Source: Henriciella sp045287255
GTDB taxonomy: Bacteria; Pseudomonadota; Alphaproteobacteria; Caulobacterales; Hyphomonadaceae
DNA: 64,000 nt
Assembly: GCF_045287255.1 (NCBI RefSeq)
Contig: NZ_CP137142.1
Location: 1,054,001 to 1,118,000 of the forward strand
Direction: 5' to 3'
Position numbers and translations under genes: made by a program
Shown: piece after piece, positions 17,118-26,479 of the stretch
Position numbering within the stretch: position 1 is the stretch's first letter
Layout: every line of letters starts with the position of its first letter
The notes under the pieces: generated by a model
Told to the model about the DNA's origin: nothing
What the model saw: the letters and a program-made list of their open reading frames with translations, nothing else
Databases searched by the model: none

Positions 17118-17135
17118 GCCCCGGTAGGGGCTTTT
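17118..17135 (+). terminator. Rho-independent terminator-like hairpin
   Basis: GCCCC-GGTA-GGGGC followed by TTTT on the plus strand. It would stop rightward transcripts from the accessory region before they run antisense into the tRNA-Arg gene. No gene lies immediately upstream, so what it ended is unclear. Confidence 0.5.
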
Positions 17136-17288
17136 GCTCACTCAATTCATCAATATGCCTTTCATCCCTTATCGCTTTGCTCACATGGCTCGCGTTCAAG
17201 GCTGGCATGCAATGAAAGCTTATGCTGTTCGCAAATATAAGAATCTGGGCGCGTAAGCGCTTTGTATGGTTTGCGGATAGATGGGAAA

Positions 17289-17365
17289 TGGCGCTCTGGG
17301 GAGGATTCGAACCCCCGACCCCTTGATTCGTAGTCAAGTACTCTATCCAACTGAGCTACCAGAGC
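17289..17365 (-). tRNA. tRNA-Arg (anticodon ACG)
   Basis: Complete cloverleaf on the minus strand: acceptor GCTCTGG paired with CCAGAGC, anticodon stem CTTGA/TCAAG with loop CTACGAA (ACG, read as ICG), T-arm GGTTCGAAT, discriminator G and encoded CCA. Its 3' end points toward the accessory region at 1-16,526. Confidence 0.97.
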
Positions 17366-17424
17366 AGGCCGAAGGCGGACATATACAGGCGTGTTGATGT
17401 ATTGCAACCGCCGATTTCACCTTT

Positions 17425-18402
17425 TTACCGTGCTTCATGCACTCCGCGTGCAATTGCTCGTGCCAGTGTGTTTGCGGCAAGCTCTCCCAGCCTTGCTATG
17501 CTCACAGGTTCGGGGTGAGGTAGCGCGGTTTTCCCGGTCGACAGAACGAAGACAGCATCTCCATCAAAGGGCGCAAAGACGGGCCGAATCGCTCTGGAAA
17601 AGCCTGACAGAGCCATTTGGGCAACACGTTTGGCCTGTCCCGGTGTCAGGCTGACATCCGTTGCGATACAGGCAATCGTCGTGTTCTGACCCGGCTGCGG
17701 GTTCATTTTGGCCTCGCCCCAATCCTCTGCATTGGCATGATAGTCTTGAGGTGGACGCACGCCGCCAGATTCGCCGTCGATTTCAAACGGCCAGCTCCAG
17801 AAAGCCTCTGTCCCCGGCATGTAGACCGAGCCGAAACAGTTTACGGCAGCGAGCGCGCCAACCGTCATGCCATCCTCGGTCAGGATTGAAGCAGACCCCA
17901 GACCGCCGCGATGTTGGCCCGCCCGAGCGCCAAACCCGGCACCGCTTCGGCCAAGTAAGAATTCAGACGCAAGGTTACTCAAAGCCGTACGCCCCAGAGC
18001 GCTATACGGTGGCTCCTCGCCCCAAGCTTTGTTTCCGCCATTGGCGAGGTCATAGAGAATGGCTGCAGGCACAATGGGCGTCTTCGGAACACCTGGCAGG
18101 TCGACCATGCCAAAGCCGCGCCCATCTGCGCCGAGTTTCGCGGCGATGGCATCAGCAGCCGCAAGACCATAGGCGCTGCCCCCTGAGAGGACGATGGCGT
18201 CGACACGATCGACCAGCGTATCGGCGGCCAGCAGGTCGGTCTCCCGTGTCCCGGGGCCACCTCCAGCAACCGCAACGGCGGCAACAGCAGGCTCATTAGC
18301 GAGAATCACTGTTGTACCGGTCATAACTGCCTCATTATGAGCATTTCCGACCTTTAGGCCGGGAACATCAGTCAGGAGATTCAATTTACCGGGAGCAGAC
18401 AT
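17425..18402 (-). CDS. P1-family (S58) aminopeptidase, DmpA-like
   Basis: 325 residues resembling the self-processing L-aminopeptidase/D-esterase family (S58). The N-terminal VPGLKVGNAH and the VLSGGSAYGLAAADA region (about 88-102) are typical. The conserved segment before the small subunit (ALAAVNCFGSVYMPG, about 183-197) has no obvious Ser at the usual cleavage site, so autoprocessing is uncertain. Divergent from the gamma-glutamyltransferase, suggesting a shared role in peptide use. Confidence 0.85.
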   Translation of the reverse strand: MSAPGKLNLLTDVPGLKVGNAHNEAVMTGTTVILANEPAVAAVAVAGGGPGTRETDLLAADTLVDRVDAIVLSGGSAYGLAAADAIAAKLGADGRGFGMVDLPGVPKTPIVPAAILYDLANGGNKAWGEEPPYSALGRTALSNLASEFLLGRSGAGFGARAGQHRGGLGSASILTEDGMTVGALAAVNCFGSVYMPGTEAFWSWPFEIDGESGGVRPPQDYHANAEDWGEAKMNPQPGQNTTIACIATDVSLTPGQAKRVAQMALSGFSRAIRPVFAPFDGDAVFVLSTGKTALPHPEPVSIARLGELAANTLARAIARGVHEAR

Positions 18403-18479
18403 ATTCAGGGCCTTTTCAAAACATCACCTTACGCTCTACGGTGGTGAACTGAATTCGCCAAGCTGGAGCCTGTAGCCTT

Positions 18480-20252
18480 ATGACCCTGACATCCCTTCGT
18501 TTGCCACTTCTGGCCCTCATGCTTGCAGCCTGTCAGCCAGCCGTGACACCAGAGCCTGTGGCACCAGAAGCCCCGACGCCGGAGCCGGTAGAGGAAGTGC
18601 GTGCTGAATGGTCCAAAGGGGCCATGGTTGCCGCAGCTGATCCACGTGCGGTCGAGGCGGGTCTGAGAGTGCTGCGCGAAGGTGGCCATGCTGTGGATGC
18701 CGCAATCGCGGTGCATGCCGTATTGGGGCTTGTTGAGCCGCAAAGCTCCGGCATTGGCGGCGGGGCCTTTATGGTTGTTTATGATCGCGGTCTCGACGAA
18801 ACCTTTGTCTATGATGGCCGGGAGACTGCGCCGATGGCAGCGACGCCGGATCTGTTCATGGAAGATGGTGCTCCCTTAGGCTTCATTGACGCTTGGCAGT
18901 CCGGGAAATCGACAGGTGTCCCGTCCGTCGTGGCGCTTTATGGCGCTGCGCATGCTGCACATGGTAAGGCAGAGTGGGCGAATGTGTTCTCTGATGCCAT
19001 TACGCTGGCAGACGAAGGTTTTGAGGTGAGCCCGCGGCTTGCCGATTTGTTGGCCAGTGAACGCCTGAGGCGGTTTATTCGCCTCGATGACCATCCCGTC
19101 AGCGCAGCCTATTTCTATCCAGATGGCGAACCACTGGCGGTTGGCGCAGTTCGGGATAATCCTGATTATGCCGAAACACTTCGCCTGATTGCGACTGAAG
19201 GAGCGGACGCTTTTTATCAGGGGTCCATTCCGGAAGCTGTGGTCGCGGCAATCAGCGAAGAGCCACGACCGGGGGCAATGAGTGTTGAGGATTTTGCTGC
19301 CTATGAGGTCAAGATTCGCCCACCGCTTTGCGGGGAATGGCGTGATTACCAGATTTGCTCAGCACCCCCTCCGAGCTCCGGCGGCGTTGCCCAGAACATG
19401 ATCGCCGGGCTTTATGACCGCCTGTTACCGGAAGGCGAAGAGAGTGAAGACGCATATTTGAAGGCGTTCGTTGATGCCCAGCGTCTCGCCTATGCGGACC
19501 GGGACCATTATGTGGCCGATGCTGATCAGGTTTCCGTACCCGCGCGCGATCTGATTGATCCTGTCTACCTGGATGCACGGGCAACAGAGCGGTTTGCACC
19601 GGATGCGACGCCGCGCCCGGGCGATCCTGGTGTCGCCTTGGGGCGGGGGTCGATTGTCGGTATGTGGGGGCAGGATCCAACCGAGGATGTACCGGGCACA
19701 ACCCACCTGTCGATCATTGATGGCCAAGGTAATGCTGTCTCCATGACCGCCACGGTTGAGGCGCCTTTTGGATCGTCACGGATGGTCAAAGGCTTCCTGT
19801 TAAACAATGAGCTGACAGACTTTGCGCGCCAACCGACAAAGTCCGGTCTCCCTGTTGCGAATGCCCCAGGGCCGGGCAAACGTCCGCGTAGTTCTATGTC
19901 GCCAACCATTATCTTTGATGCCGATGGCGAGTTGAAGCTGGTTACGGGCTCACCTGGCGGGAATTCCATCATCGCCTACACCGCCAAGACGATCATCGGT
20001 ATTCTGGATTGGGGCAAAACCCCTCAAGAGGCTGTGAACCTGCCAAATATTATCGCGCGTGGGCAATCGGTTGGTGTCGAAATCGACCGCGAAGGCGGAC
20101 CAGAAGCGGCGCAAGCCTTACGCGACATGGGTTACATCGTTGAAGAGCGGGAAGGCGAGAATAGTGGCCTGCACGTTATTCTGGTCACGGCAGATGGCCT
20201 CGAAGGTGCCGCGGACCCCAGACGTGAAGGTGTCGCCCTAAAGTTGGAATAG
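18480..20252 (+). CDS. ggt: Gamma-glutamyltransferase, lipoprotein
   Basis: 590 residues. An N-terminal signal with lipobox (LAAC) sends it to the periplasm. The Ntn-hydrolase core carries the processing site TTH at T407-T408-H409, the nucleophile being T407, preceded by Gly rather than the common Gln. It cleaves gamma-glutamyl bonds of glutathione and related peptides. A C-terminal PGGNSI oxyanion-region motif is present. Function firm. Confidence 0.93.
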   Translation: MTLTSLRLPLLALMLAACQPAVTPEPVAPEAPTPEPVEEVRAEWSKGAMVAAADPRAVEAGLRVLREGGHAVDAAIAVHAVLGLVEPQSSGIGGGAFMVVYDRGLDETFVYDGRETAPMAATPDLFMEDGAPLGFIDAWQSGKSTGVPSVVALYGAAHAAHGKAEWANVFSDAITLADEGFEVSPRLADLLASERLRRFIRLDDHPVSAAYFYPDGEPLAVGAVRDNPDYAETLRLIATEGADAFYQGSIPEAVVAAISEEPRPGAMSVEDFAAYEVKIRPPLCGEWRDYQICSAPPPSSGGVAQNMIAGLYDRLLPEGEESEDAYLKAFVDAQRLAYADRDHYVADADQVSVPARDLIDPVYLDARATERFAPDATPRPGDPGVALGRGSIVGMWGQDPTEDVPGTTHLSIIDGQGNAVSMTATVEAPFGSSRMVKGFLLNNELTDFARQPTKSGLPVANAPGPGKRPRSSMSPTIIFDADGELKLVTGSPGGNSIIAYTAKTIIGILDWGKTPQEAVNLPNIIARGQSVGVEIDREGGPEAAQALRDMGYIVEEREGENSGLHVILVTADGLEGAADPRREGVALKLE

Positions 20253-20362
20253 GCCGCGAGTAATCGCTGTTTATTTTCGCTGTCATACGATTGTCGTCTT
20301 GCGACTCGTCGCCCTTTCGTCTTTAAGCGCGGTCAGGTGATATGGGCAAAGGTGGCAATCCT

Positions 20363-21295
20363 ATGAAACTGATTTCCTGCAACGCGAATCGTCCTTTAGC
20401 TGAAGCGATTGCTGATCATCTCGATTGTCCTCTGACGGATGCGGAAATCAAGAATTTTGCCGACAATGAAATCTTTGTGCGGATCAATGAGAATGTCCGC
20501 GGCGAGGATGTCTTTGTGATCCAATCCACGTCACGCCCGGCCAATGACAATCTGATGGAATTGCTGATCTGTATTGATGCCCTCAAGCGGGCGTCTTCAG
20601 AACGAGTGACCGCTGTGATCCCATACTTTGGTTATGCCCGGCAGGACCGCAAAACCGATGGCCGTACGCCCATTTCGGCCAAGCTGGTTGCGAATCTGAT
20701 TTCATCGGCGGGCGCGGACCGGGTTTTGACCATGGACCTGCACGCCGGACAGATTCAGGGCTTCTTCGACATTCCAACCGATAATATGATCGCGTCTCCA
20801 GTCATGGTTGATGACATTATGCGCCGCTATCAGGGCAAGGATTTGATGGTCGTCTCGCCGGATGTTGGCGGTGTGGTTCGCGCGCGGTCGCTGGCCAAGC
20901 GTATTGGCGCTGACCTGGCGATTGTTGACAAGCGCCGTCCGGAAGCCGGTGTCTCTGAAGTCATGAACATTATCGGGGACGTTGATGGCCGCGAGTGTAT
21001 TCTCGTCGATGATATCTGTGACAGTGGTGGCACACTGGTGAACGCGGCTGCGGCGCTGAAAGAGAAGGGCGCTTCATCCGTCAGTGCTTACATCACGCAT
21101 GGCGTGCTTTCGAACAGAGCGACCAAGCGGGTAGACGATTCAGTGATGGATGAGTTGGTGATCTGCAACACGATCAACCCATCCGAAGAAGACCGGAAGT
21201 CCAAGAAGCTGCGTATCCTGTCGGTCGCCCCGCTGCTCGGCGAGGCGATCCGCAGAATTGCCAATAATGAGAGCGTCTCGAAACTGTTCGACTAG
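20363..21295 (+). CDS. prs: Ribose-phosphate pyrophosphokinase
   Basis: 310 residues. Makes PRPP from ribose 5-phosphate and ATP for nucleotide, His, Trp and NAD synthesis. The flexible loop region YFGYARQDRKT, the metal-binding DLHAGQIQGFF and the PRPP site DDICDSGGTL are all intact. I chose ATG at 20363, which gives the usual N-terminus and has GGTGG upstream, over 20342. Converges with mmsA, with stop codons overlapping by four bases. Confidence 0.97.
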   Translation: MKLISCNANRPLAEAIADHLDCPLTDAEIKNFADNEIFVRINENVRGEDVFVIQSTSRPANDNLMELLICIDALKRASSERVTAVIPYFGYARQDRKTDGRTPISAKLVANLISSAGADRVLTMDLHAGQIQGFFDIPTDNMIASPVMVDDIMRRYQGKDLMVVSPDVGGVVRARSLAKRIGADLAIVDKRRPEAGVSEVMNIIGDVDGRECILVDDICDSGGTLVNAAAALKEKGASSVSAYITHGVLSNRATKRVDDSVMDELVICNTINPSEEDRKSKKLRILSVAPLLGEAIRRIANNESVSKLFD

Positions 21296-22788
21296 CCCAT
21301 TGTCGGGATGATGAAAGCCTGATCGCCAATGTCGCCTTCAGGCCAGCGCTGCGTCACGGTCTTGATCTTTGTCCAGAAACGAACGCCCTCTGGGCCGTGC
21401 TGGTTTGTGTCGCCAAAGGCTGAACGTTTCCAGCCACCGAAAGTGTGATAGCTGACCGGGACGGGGATTGGCACATTCACGCCAACCATGCCGACATTCA
21501 CCTGCGCTGCGAATTCACGCGCGGCGCGGCCATTCGAGGTAAAGATAGCAACACCATTGCCGTATTGGTGATTGGAGGGCAGGGCGGCTGCCTCTTCAAG
21601 GCTTTCAGCCCGCACAACTTGTAGGACCGGCCCAAAGATTTCTTCCTGGTAGCTCTGCATGTGTGGCTTCACATGATCGAAGAGGCTCGGCCCGATGAAA
21701 TAGCCATTCTCATGACCTTGCAGTGTATGATTGCGCCCATCGAGCTTCAGTTCAGCGCCTTCATCTACGCCCATCTGAATATAGCTTTCGACCTTGGCTT
21801 TATGCGCGGCAGAGACGACGGGGCCATAATGAGCGTCGGCATCGGTCGAGATACCGACTTTCAGGCCGCGCGCCGCGTCCATCATCCGCTCAACGAACTC
21901 ATCGCCTGTCTTCTGTCCAACAGTCACAGCGACGGGTAATGCCATGCAGCGCTCTCCAGCTGAGCCATAGGCGGCGCCGACAATATCTTTGACGGCTTGT
22001 TCCATATTACAGTCCGGCATGATGATGCCGTGGTTCTTCGCCCCGCCCATGGCTTGAATGCGCTTACCGTGCGCTGTGCCCGTCGAGTAGACATATTGGG
22101 CGATGTCGGAGGAACCCACAAAGCTGACCGCCTTGATATCCGGATGGGTCAGGATCGCATCAACCGCGGTCTTGTCGCCATTGACCATGTTGAGCACACC
22201 TTCGGGCGCGCCCGCTTCAAGGAAAAGCTCGACCAGGCGCAGCGGTACACTCGGGTCTTTCTCCGAAGGTTTCAGGATGAATGTATTCCCACAGGCGATC
22301 GCGACGGCGAACATCCAGCATGGGATCATCGCAGGGAAGTTGAACGGGGTGATGCCCGCAACCACGCCCAGTGGCTGGCGCATGGAGTAAACATCAATGC
22401 CGGGGCCTGCGCCTTCAGTATACTCGCCCTTCTGAAGGTGTGGGATGCCGCAGGCAAACTCGACCACATCAATGCCGCGCTGCACATCGCCGCGACTGTC
22501 AGCAACCACTTTGCCATGCTCAGAAGAGAGCAGCTCTGCCAGCTCATCCATGTTCGCTTCAAGCAGGCGTTTGAACTCAAACAGGATACGCGCGCGACGC
22601 TGTGGATTTGTATTGGCCCATGCCGGAAAGGCCGCCTTGGCATTCTCCACAGCGGTGGCGACTTCTGCTTGCGTTGCGAGCTGAACGCGGGCCTGCACCT
22701 CGCCCGTGTTTGGGTTATAGATGTCGCCGAAGCGACCTGAAGTGCCTGTCACCTGCTGACCGCCAATGAAATGATTGACCTCGCGCAT
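21292..22788 (-). CDS. mmsA: Methylmalonate-semialdehyde dehydrogenase (acylating)
   Basis: 498-residue aldehyde dehydrogenase that converts methylmalonate semialdehyde to propionyl-CoA in valine (and inositol) breakdown. N-terminal NHFIGG, TPFNFPAMIPCWM and the catalytic GERCMALPV (about Cys284) are diagnostic of MmsA rather than general ALDHs. Standalone here; no mmsB beside it. Confidence 0.93.
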   Translation of the reverse strand: MREVNHFIGGQQVTGTSGRFGDIYNPNTGEVQARVQLATQAEVATAVENAKAAFPAWANTNPQRRARILFEFKRLLEANMDELAELLSSEHGKVVADSRGDVQRGIDVVEFACGIPHLQKGEYTEGAGPGIDVYSMRQPLGVVAGITPFNFPAMIPCWMFAVAIACGNTFILKPSEKDPSVPLRLVELFLEAGAPEGVLNMVNGDKTAVDAILTHPDIKAVSFVGSSDIAQYVYSTGTAHGKRIQAMGGAKNHGIIMPDCNMEQAVKDIVGAAYGSAGERCMALPVAVTVGQKTGDEFVERMMDAARGLKVGISTDADAHYGPVVSAAHKAKVESYIQMGVDEGAELKLDGRNHTLQGHENGYFIGPSLFDHVKPHMQSYQEEIFGPVLQVVRAESLEEAAALPSNHQYGNGVAIFTSNGRAAREFAAQVNVGMVGVNVPIPVPVSYHTFGGWKRSAFGDTNQHGPEGVRFWTKIKTVTQRWPEGDIGDQAFIIPTMG

Positions 22789-22940
22789 TGCGCTCTCCCG
22801 TAGATAATTTTCTATACAGGAGCTGTTTAGGGCAAGATGAGTGGAATGACACCCTTATCTGCGGGTAAATTTCGCATCTGCGCAGAGCAGAAAAACGGGG
22901 GTGTATTTTTCAGCGCAATCTTGCATAAGCGGTATCAAGT

Positions 22941-23030
22941 GCGGGCGTGGTGAAATTGGTAAACACAACGGACTTAAAATCCGTCGGCCCTAATACGGCC
23001 TTGCCGGTTCAAGCCCGGCCGCCCGCACCA
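22941..23030 (+). tRNA. tRNA-Leu (anticodon TAA)
   Basis: Class II tRNA with a long variable arm. Acceptor GCGGGCG pairs with CGCCCGC. Anticodon stem CGGAC/(A)TCCG encloses a TAA anticodon, and the 3' end reads A-CCA. It borders the AT-richer glycosyltransferase locus that begins at 23,059. Confidence 0.97.
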
Positions 23031-23058
23031 CACCACTAGCTAACTTACCGGGTTGAAT

Positions 23059-23460
23059 TCACTCACCCTTCGTCTTGAAGGTCCAGAATGTATGGACCAG
23101 GAAGCTCGCTGGTGGATAGTAAAGCGTGCTGAGACTGAGAATGAAGTAGTCTTGCAAGTCGCTATAGGTCGCCAATCCATAAACAAGCAGAAACTGACTA
23201 CCCGCTAGAAATAGCGTTGCAATAACGAATTTGGGGCCGAACTCTCGATGCTGACTTTGTATGCCAAATGTATAGGATTTTTGTCCAAAGTATGAGGCTG
23301 CAATGCTAATCGCATAAGCAATGATATGCGCCATGACTGCGCTTAAACCTAAGAACACGCCAGCAAACGATATAACCGCATAAAGCACGGTTGCCAGAAT
23401 ACCGACTAAACCGAACCGTATTGTGCGGAAGAGGAATTCTTTAATGCTTTGAACTTGCAT
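23059..23460 (-). CDS. GtrA-family membrane protein (lipid-linked sugar flippase)
   Basis: 133 residues with four predicted helices, the GtrA/DPMS3-like fold thought to flip polyprenyl-phosphate-linked sugars or to anchor the glycosyltransferase. It includes the typical helix-rich N-terminus FRTIRFGLVGILATVLYAV and the SYFGQKSYTF segment. Overlaps the preceding GT2 gene by 20 bases, so the two are coupled. Confidence 0.88.
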   Translation of the reverse strand: MQVQSIKEFLFRTIRFGLVGILATVLYAVISFAGVFLGLSAVMAHIIAYAISIAASYFGQKSYTFGIQSQHREFGPKFVIATLFLAGSQFLLVYGLATYSDLQDYFILSLSTLYYPPASFLVHTFWTFKTKGE

Positions 23461-24448
23461 CTTGCTTCATCGTGATATGATGGATGACATCGCCTATAAG
23501 GTCTTTTGTCATTTTGTTGGGTAGAGTGGCCGCTCTATCTCTGCCAGCAAGCAATAACAGGATCATCATAAAGCCAGTAAACAGGGAAACTGCCAACAAG
23601 TTGACCAAGAATAGAATAACGTAAGTGGCGTAGCCAGGTACAAAGTAACCGCCAACCAAGCGTAGGAGAACTGTACCGGCAATGGCCATCACAATCAGTA
23701 CGGAAGCGCTTGTCAGGAAGAAAATAATTCTGCCAATGACGATGTCAGAGAACACGGCAATCGCGCTGATTCCATGCACCATAAGTGATGTAAGATTCAT
23801 ACTCGAAGTGCCAAAGAAACGCTTACCGCGATCAGTGGCCGTAAAGGTGATTGGTACCCGACTCTTCAACAGCGTCGCAGCATAATTATTCCAGATACCG
23901 GTATTATAAACCACATTTGAGAGGCGGCTTGCAGGAAGCAATGAAAAATTTCCAAAGGAAATGGATTTGCCGGTCAGAGCTGCGAATAGGAATTTGTAGA
24001 TTTTGTAGAATGTTTTGAACAGAAAGCTTTCCGACCGTTGCTGTCGCCTTGCGACGATTATTGAGTTTGGACTATTTGAGTGACCTTCAAGAAGTCGTGC
24101 AATATCTTGAGGCCGATCTTCGCCATCACTATCCATGACGATAATAGATTTTGGAGACAGATGCTCATGACAATAGGCAAGACCAAGTGCAATGGCGCGC
24201 TGATGACCTTGATTAGCGTTGAGTTTTAAAACGCTAAGACTCGTTACACAGCCCCGAAACTCTAATGCTTCAGGAAGTGTAACTTTAATTGAGCCATCAT
24301 CTACAGCAAGAATCGAGACGTTATAATTCTGCAATTCAGGCAAGGTATCAATTTCAGAGGCGAGTTGCGCGAAACTTTCCCAATCATTCAGGACGGGCGT
24401 GACAATAACGATATCAGGTTCAAGGGATTGTCCCATTTGAGCCCCCAC
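23441..24448 (-). CDS. GT2 polyprenyl-phosphate glycosyltransferase (GtrB-like)
   Basis: 335 residues: a cytoplasmic GT-A domain (about 1-225) with VDDGS near 55-60 and the metal-binding DSDGED (about 105-110), then two C-terminal membrane helices. This is the DPM/GtrB layout, which loads a sugar from a nucleotide donor onto polyprenyl phosphate. With GtrA it supplies the donor for GT-C enzymes such as those encoded divergently at 24,631-28,755. Confidence 0.88.
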   Translation of the reverse strand: MGAQMGQSLEPDIVIVTPVLNDWESFAQLASEIDTLPELQNYNVSILAVDDGSIKVTLPEALEFRGCVTSLSVLKLNANQGHQRAIALGLAYCHEHLSPKSIIVMDSDGEDRPQDIARLLEGHSNSPNSIIVARRQQRSESFLFKTFYKIYKFLFAALTGKSISFGNFSLLPASRLSNVVYNTGIWNNYAATLLKSRVPITFTATDRGKRFFGTSSMNLTSLMVHGISAIAVFSDIVIGRIIFFLTSASVLIVMAIAGTVLLRLVGGYFVPGYATYVILFLVNLLAVSLFTGFMMILLLLAGRDRAATLPNKMTKDLIGDVIHHITMKQDASSKH

Positions 24449-24630
24449 TATACGAGACGAAGAACAACATTTACTAGTCAGATTTTTGGATCGCTAATGG
24501 GGATACAGCACTATATCAAGGTAATTTCTGTATCGCTTTCTATTTATATTTTTGTTTTGACTAGAAGTCCTTCTTGCGTCCGAAAGTGTGCCAACCTATA
24601 GGAAACGAAAGATAGTGGTACGGGACTGGA

Positions 24631-26463
24631 GTGATGCAAGAGACATCTGAAAATTCAGGCTCAGACGTGGTTTCGAGACAAACTTTTAGACCCCTAAAGT
24701 ATAGCCGCTATTTTCTTTACTCTATTGGCATATTCTGTGTTGTAGTTGCTGCGATTTACCTCTGGAAGTACCTAGGGGCCATGGCAACCACATCAATGTG
24801 GAATGATGAACTGTACAGTATTCGCTATTTTTCTCAGCAGGGCCTTTATACAGCCTGGACCGATTATCACGAACCTAACAACCATATTCTGTTTAATATG
24901 CTGGCGTCTGTTATCCCATCCGGGCTTGCCTATTCACCATTCTGGGCGCGGATTATTAGCTTTATAGCCGTTTTGGGAGCGCTCTTTTTCTTCCTGAGGT
25001 TTAGTTTCAAGGAAGGCTTTTTCGCTGGCGGAGTGCTGGCTGTAGGCTTACTATTTCTCAACACAGATACACTGGACCTGACATTACAAGCGCGCGGTTA
25101 TGGAATAGTATTTGCGGCGGCAATAACTCAGTCCATTTTCCTATATTATTTCCTGAAAAATGGTGATGCGGGCAGTCGCAACGGGCTATTTATAAGTGCA
25201 TTTGTTGGCGGGGCCACTTTGCCAATTTATATACCGTTTGCAGCCATACAATGTGGTCTGGCTTTTTTGTTGCGCCCGAGCTGGCGATTTGCATTTGCTG
25301 GGATGGTAACTGGCCTGGCTGGTATCGCTTTTTATCTTCCCACAGCGACACAAATTTTGGGTGCCGCATCCGGCTATGCCAAGAATTGGGGAACCCATTA
25401 TGCGACAATGGAGTCGGTTTGGGAGACTCTTGAGTATATTCTCGTCGAGAACGTTTCGCCAATTTATCTAATTTATGCGAGCCTGGCTTTGGGGTTGATA
25501 GCCCTTCTTTTGAAGGGGTGGAGCTATCAGCTTAAGATGGTTCTGATTTGCCTTGTTGCGTATATTGGTTTCACAGCTGTCTGCTTGTATTTGCAAACAC
25601 CCCTTGTGCGTACAACACAGTTCATTGTTGCCCCCCTCGCTGTAGGCGGCGCTGTTTTGGTTTCACAGCTTTTTCGTTATGAATGGGGCGCGACCATTCA
25701 AACTTTAGTCATCAGCGCAGCTCTTGCTGTCATTGGCTATAATGGCGTTCAGAAAATAAGAAACTGGCACTTCGTGCCAATTGAGGCATGGTCGCAAGTC
25801 GCTCGCTTTTCAGAAGCTGTGGCTCCCGATCAAGTCAAATTTTATGCCCCTTTTCGGAATTGGCAACTAGGCGTACACCTTGACGACCCAGGACGGCTGC
25901 GAACCGAATTGAACGAGACAGCTTTCAGATCAGGTCAAATGTTAGCGATCGATGCAAATTTTCAGGATGGTGTATTCTTTTCGGGAAAAGCGATTACCGA
26001 TGAAGCCCTTGAATTTGATTTGTCTCAACGAAGAGGAGGGGCAGTAAGGCTAGCTTTTGTTCCCGTACGGACTGGTGCACTTGAGACCATATCAGTTGAA
26101 AACCTCAGACAAGATAACGTTGCGCTTGCAATGGATAAACAACCAGATACGCGCTGGACCAATGGACAGCATCAGACAGAGCTACCTAGCCAGTCTACAG
26201 TCCGATTTAAGCTTCTGAAAGAAAGAAGCTGTGTCAAGCTTTTCTGGTATGGCAAAAATGGTGATATGCCACAGGTGTATAAGGTCTCCGCAGAGCTTAG
26301 AGACGGTCGCCGCGTCTCAGCAGATCATCGTTCTTCCAGATTGGGCCGAGATCTGCTTATGCTGGATTTGAGCGGATTAGAGGTTGAAAGCGTGGCATTT
26401 GATATCAAACCCGGTAAGGCTAAACGTTATCTCTCAATCAATGAGGCTTGGTGCGGGTACTAA
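24631..26463 (+). CDS. GT-C membrane glycosyltransferase with C-terminal sugar-binding-like domain
   Basis: 610 residues. About ten membrane helices (20-400) with an acidic pair in the first outside loop (MWNDE, D59-E60), as in ArnT/PMT-type enzymes that use lipid-linked sugars on the periplasmic face. A soluble tail (about 410-610) contains AMDKQPDTRWTNGQ near 505-518, which looks like a discoidin/F5-8C (galactose-binding-like) fold. GTG at 24631 or ATG at 24634 may be the start. Divergent from gtrB/gtrA. Confidence 0.7.
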   Translation: MMQETSENSGSDVVSRQTFRPLKYSRYFLYSIGIFCVVVAAIYLWKYLGAMATTSMWNDELYSIRYFSQQGLYTAWTDYHEPNNHILFNMLASVIPSGLAYSPFWARIISFIAVLGALFFFLRFSFKEGFFAGGVLAVGLLFLNTDTLDLTLQARGYGIVFAAAITQSIFLYYFLKNGDAGSRNGLFISAFVGGATLPIYIPFAAIQCGLAFLLRPSWRFAFAGMVTGLAGIAFYLPTATQILGAASGYAKNWGTHYATMESVWETLEYILVENVSPIYLIYASLALGLIALLLKGWSYQLKMVLICLVAYIGFTAVCLYLQTPLVRTTQFIVAPLAVGGAVLVSQLFRYEWGATIQTLVISAALAVIGYNGVQKIRNWHFVPIEAWSQVARFSEAVAPDQVKFYAPFRNWQLGVHLDDPGRLRTELNETAFRSGQMLAIDANFQDGVFFSGKAITDEALEFDLSQRRGGAVRLAFVPVRTGALETISVENLRQDNVALAMDKQPDTRWTNGQHQTELPSQSTVRFKLLKERSCVKLFWYGKNGDMPQVYKVSAELRDGRRVSADHRSSRLGRDLLMLDLSGLEVESVAFDIKPGKAKRYLSINEAWCGY

Positions 26464-26479
26464 GGAGTCAAATCTGGAT

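Larger units (their letters stand above)
16527..17288. other. Gene-free region with short direct repeats beside tRNA-Arg
   Basis: 762 bases with no convincing coding sequence. It contains two copies of GGACCAAAATC (16701-16711 and 16724-16734), two copies of TTGTGCTACAAAT (16948-16960 and 16971-16983), a palindrome GCGGCGCCGC (16557-16566) and two hairpins near 17082-17135. It lies on the 3' side of a tRNA-Arg gene, where islands often insert, but no integrase or duplicated tRNA end was found. It may be the scar of a lost mobile element. Confidence 0.5.

Noticed and set aside
16527..17288. CRISPR array or transposon ends
   Set aside because: Only two copies of each repeat, no spacers of uniform length beyond a single interval, and no transposase or terminal inverted repeats.
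17162..17407. Minus-strand open frames over the tRNA-Arg gene
   Set aside because: The translation (QLDRVLDYESRGRGFESS) is the familiar spurious product of reading through a tRNA gene.
21997..22740. 247-codon open frame antisense to mmsA
   Set aside because: No family resemblance; it is the mirror of a strongly conserved gene in GC-biased DNA. The same applies to long antisense frames over pyrG (42726-43370), trpE (37845-38561), mlaE (54185-54859) and pepN (60291-61073).
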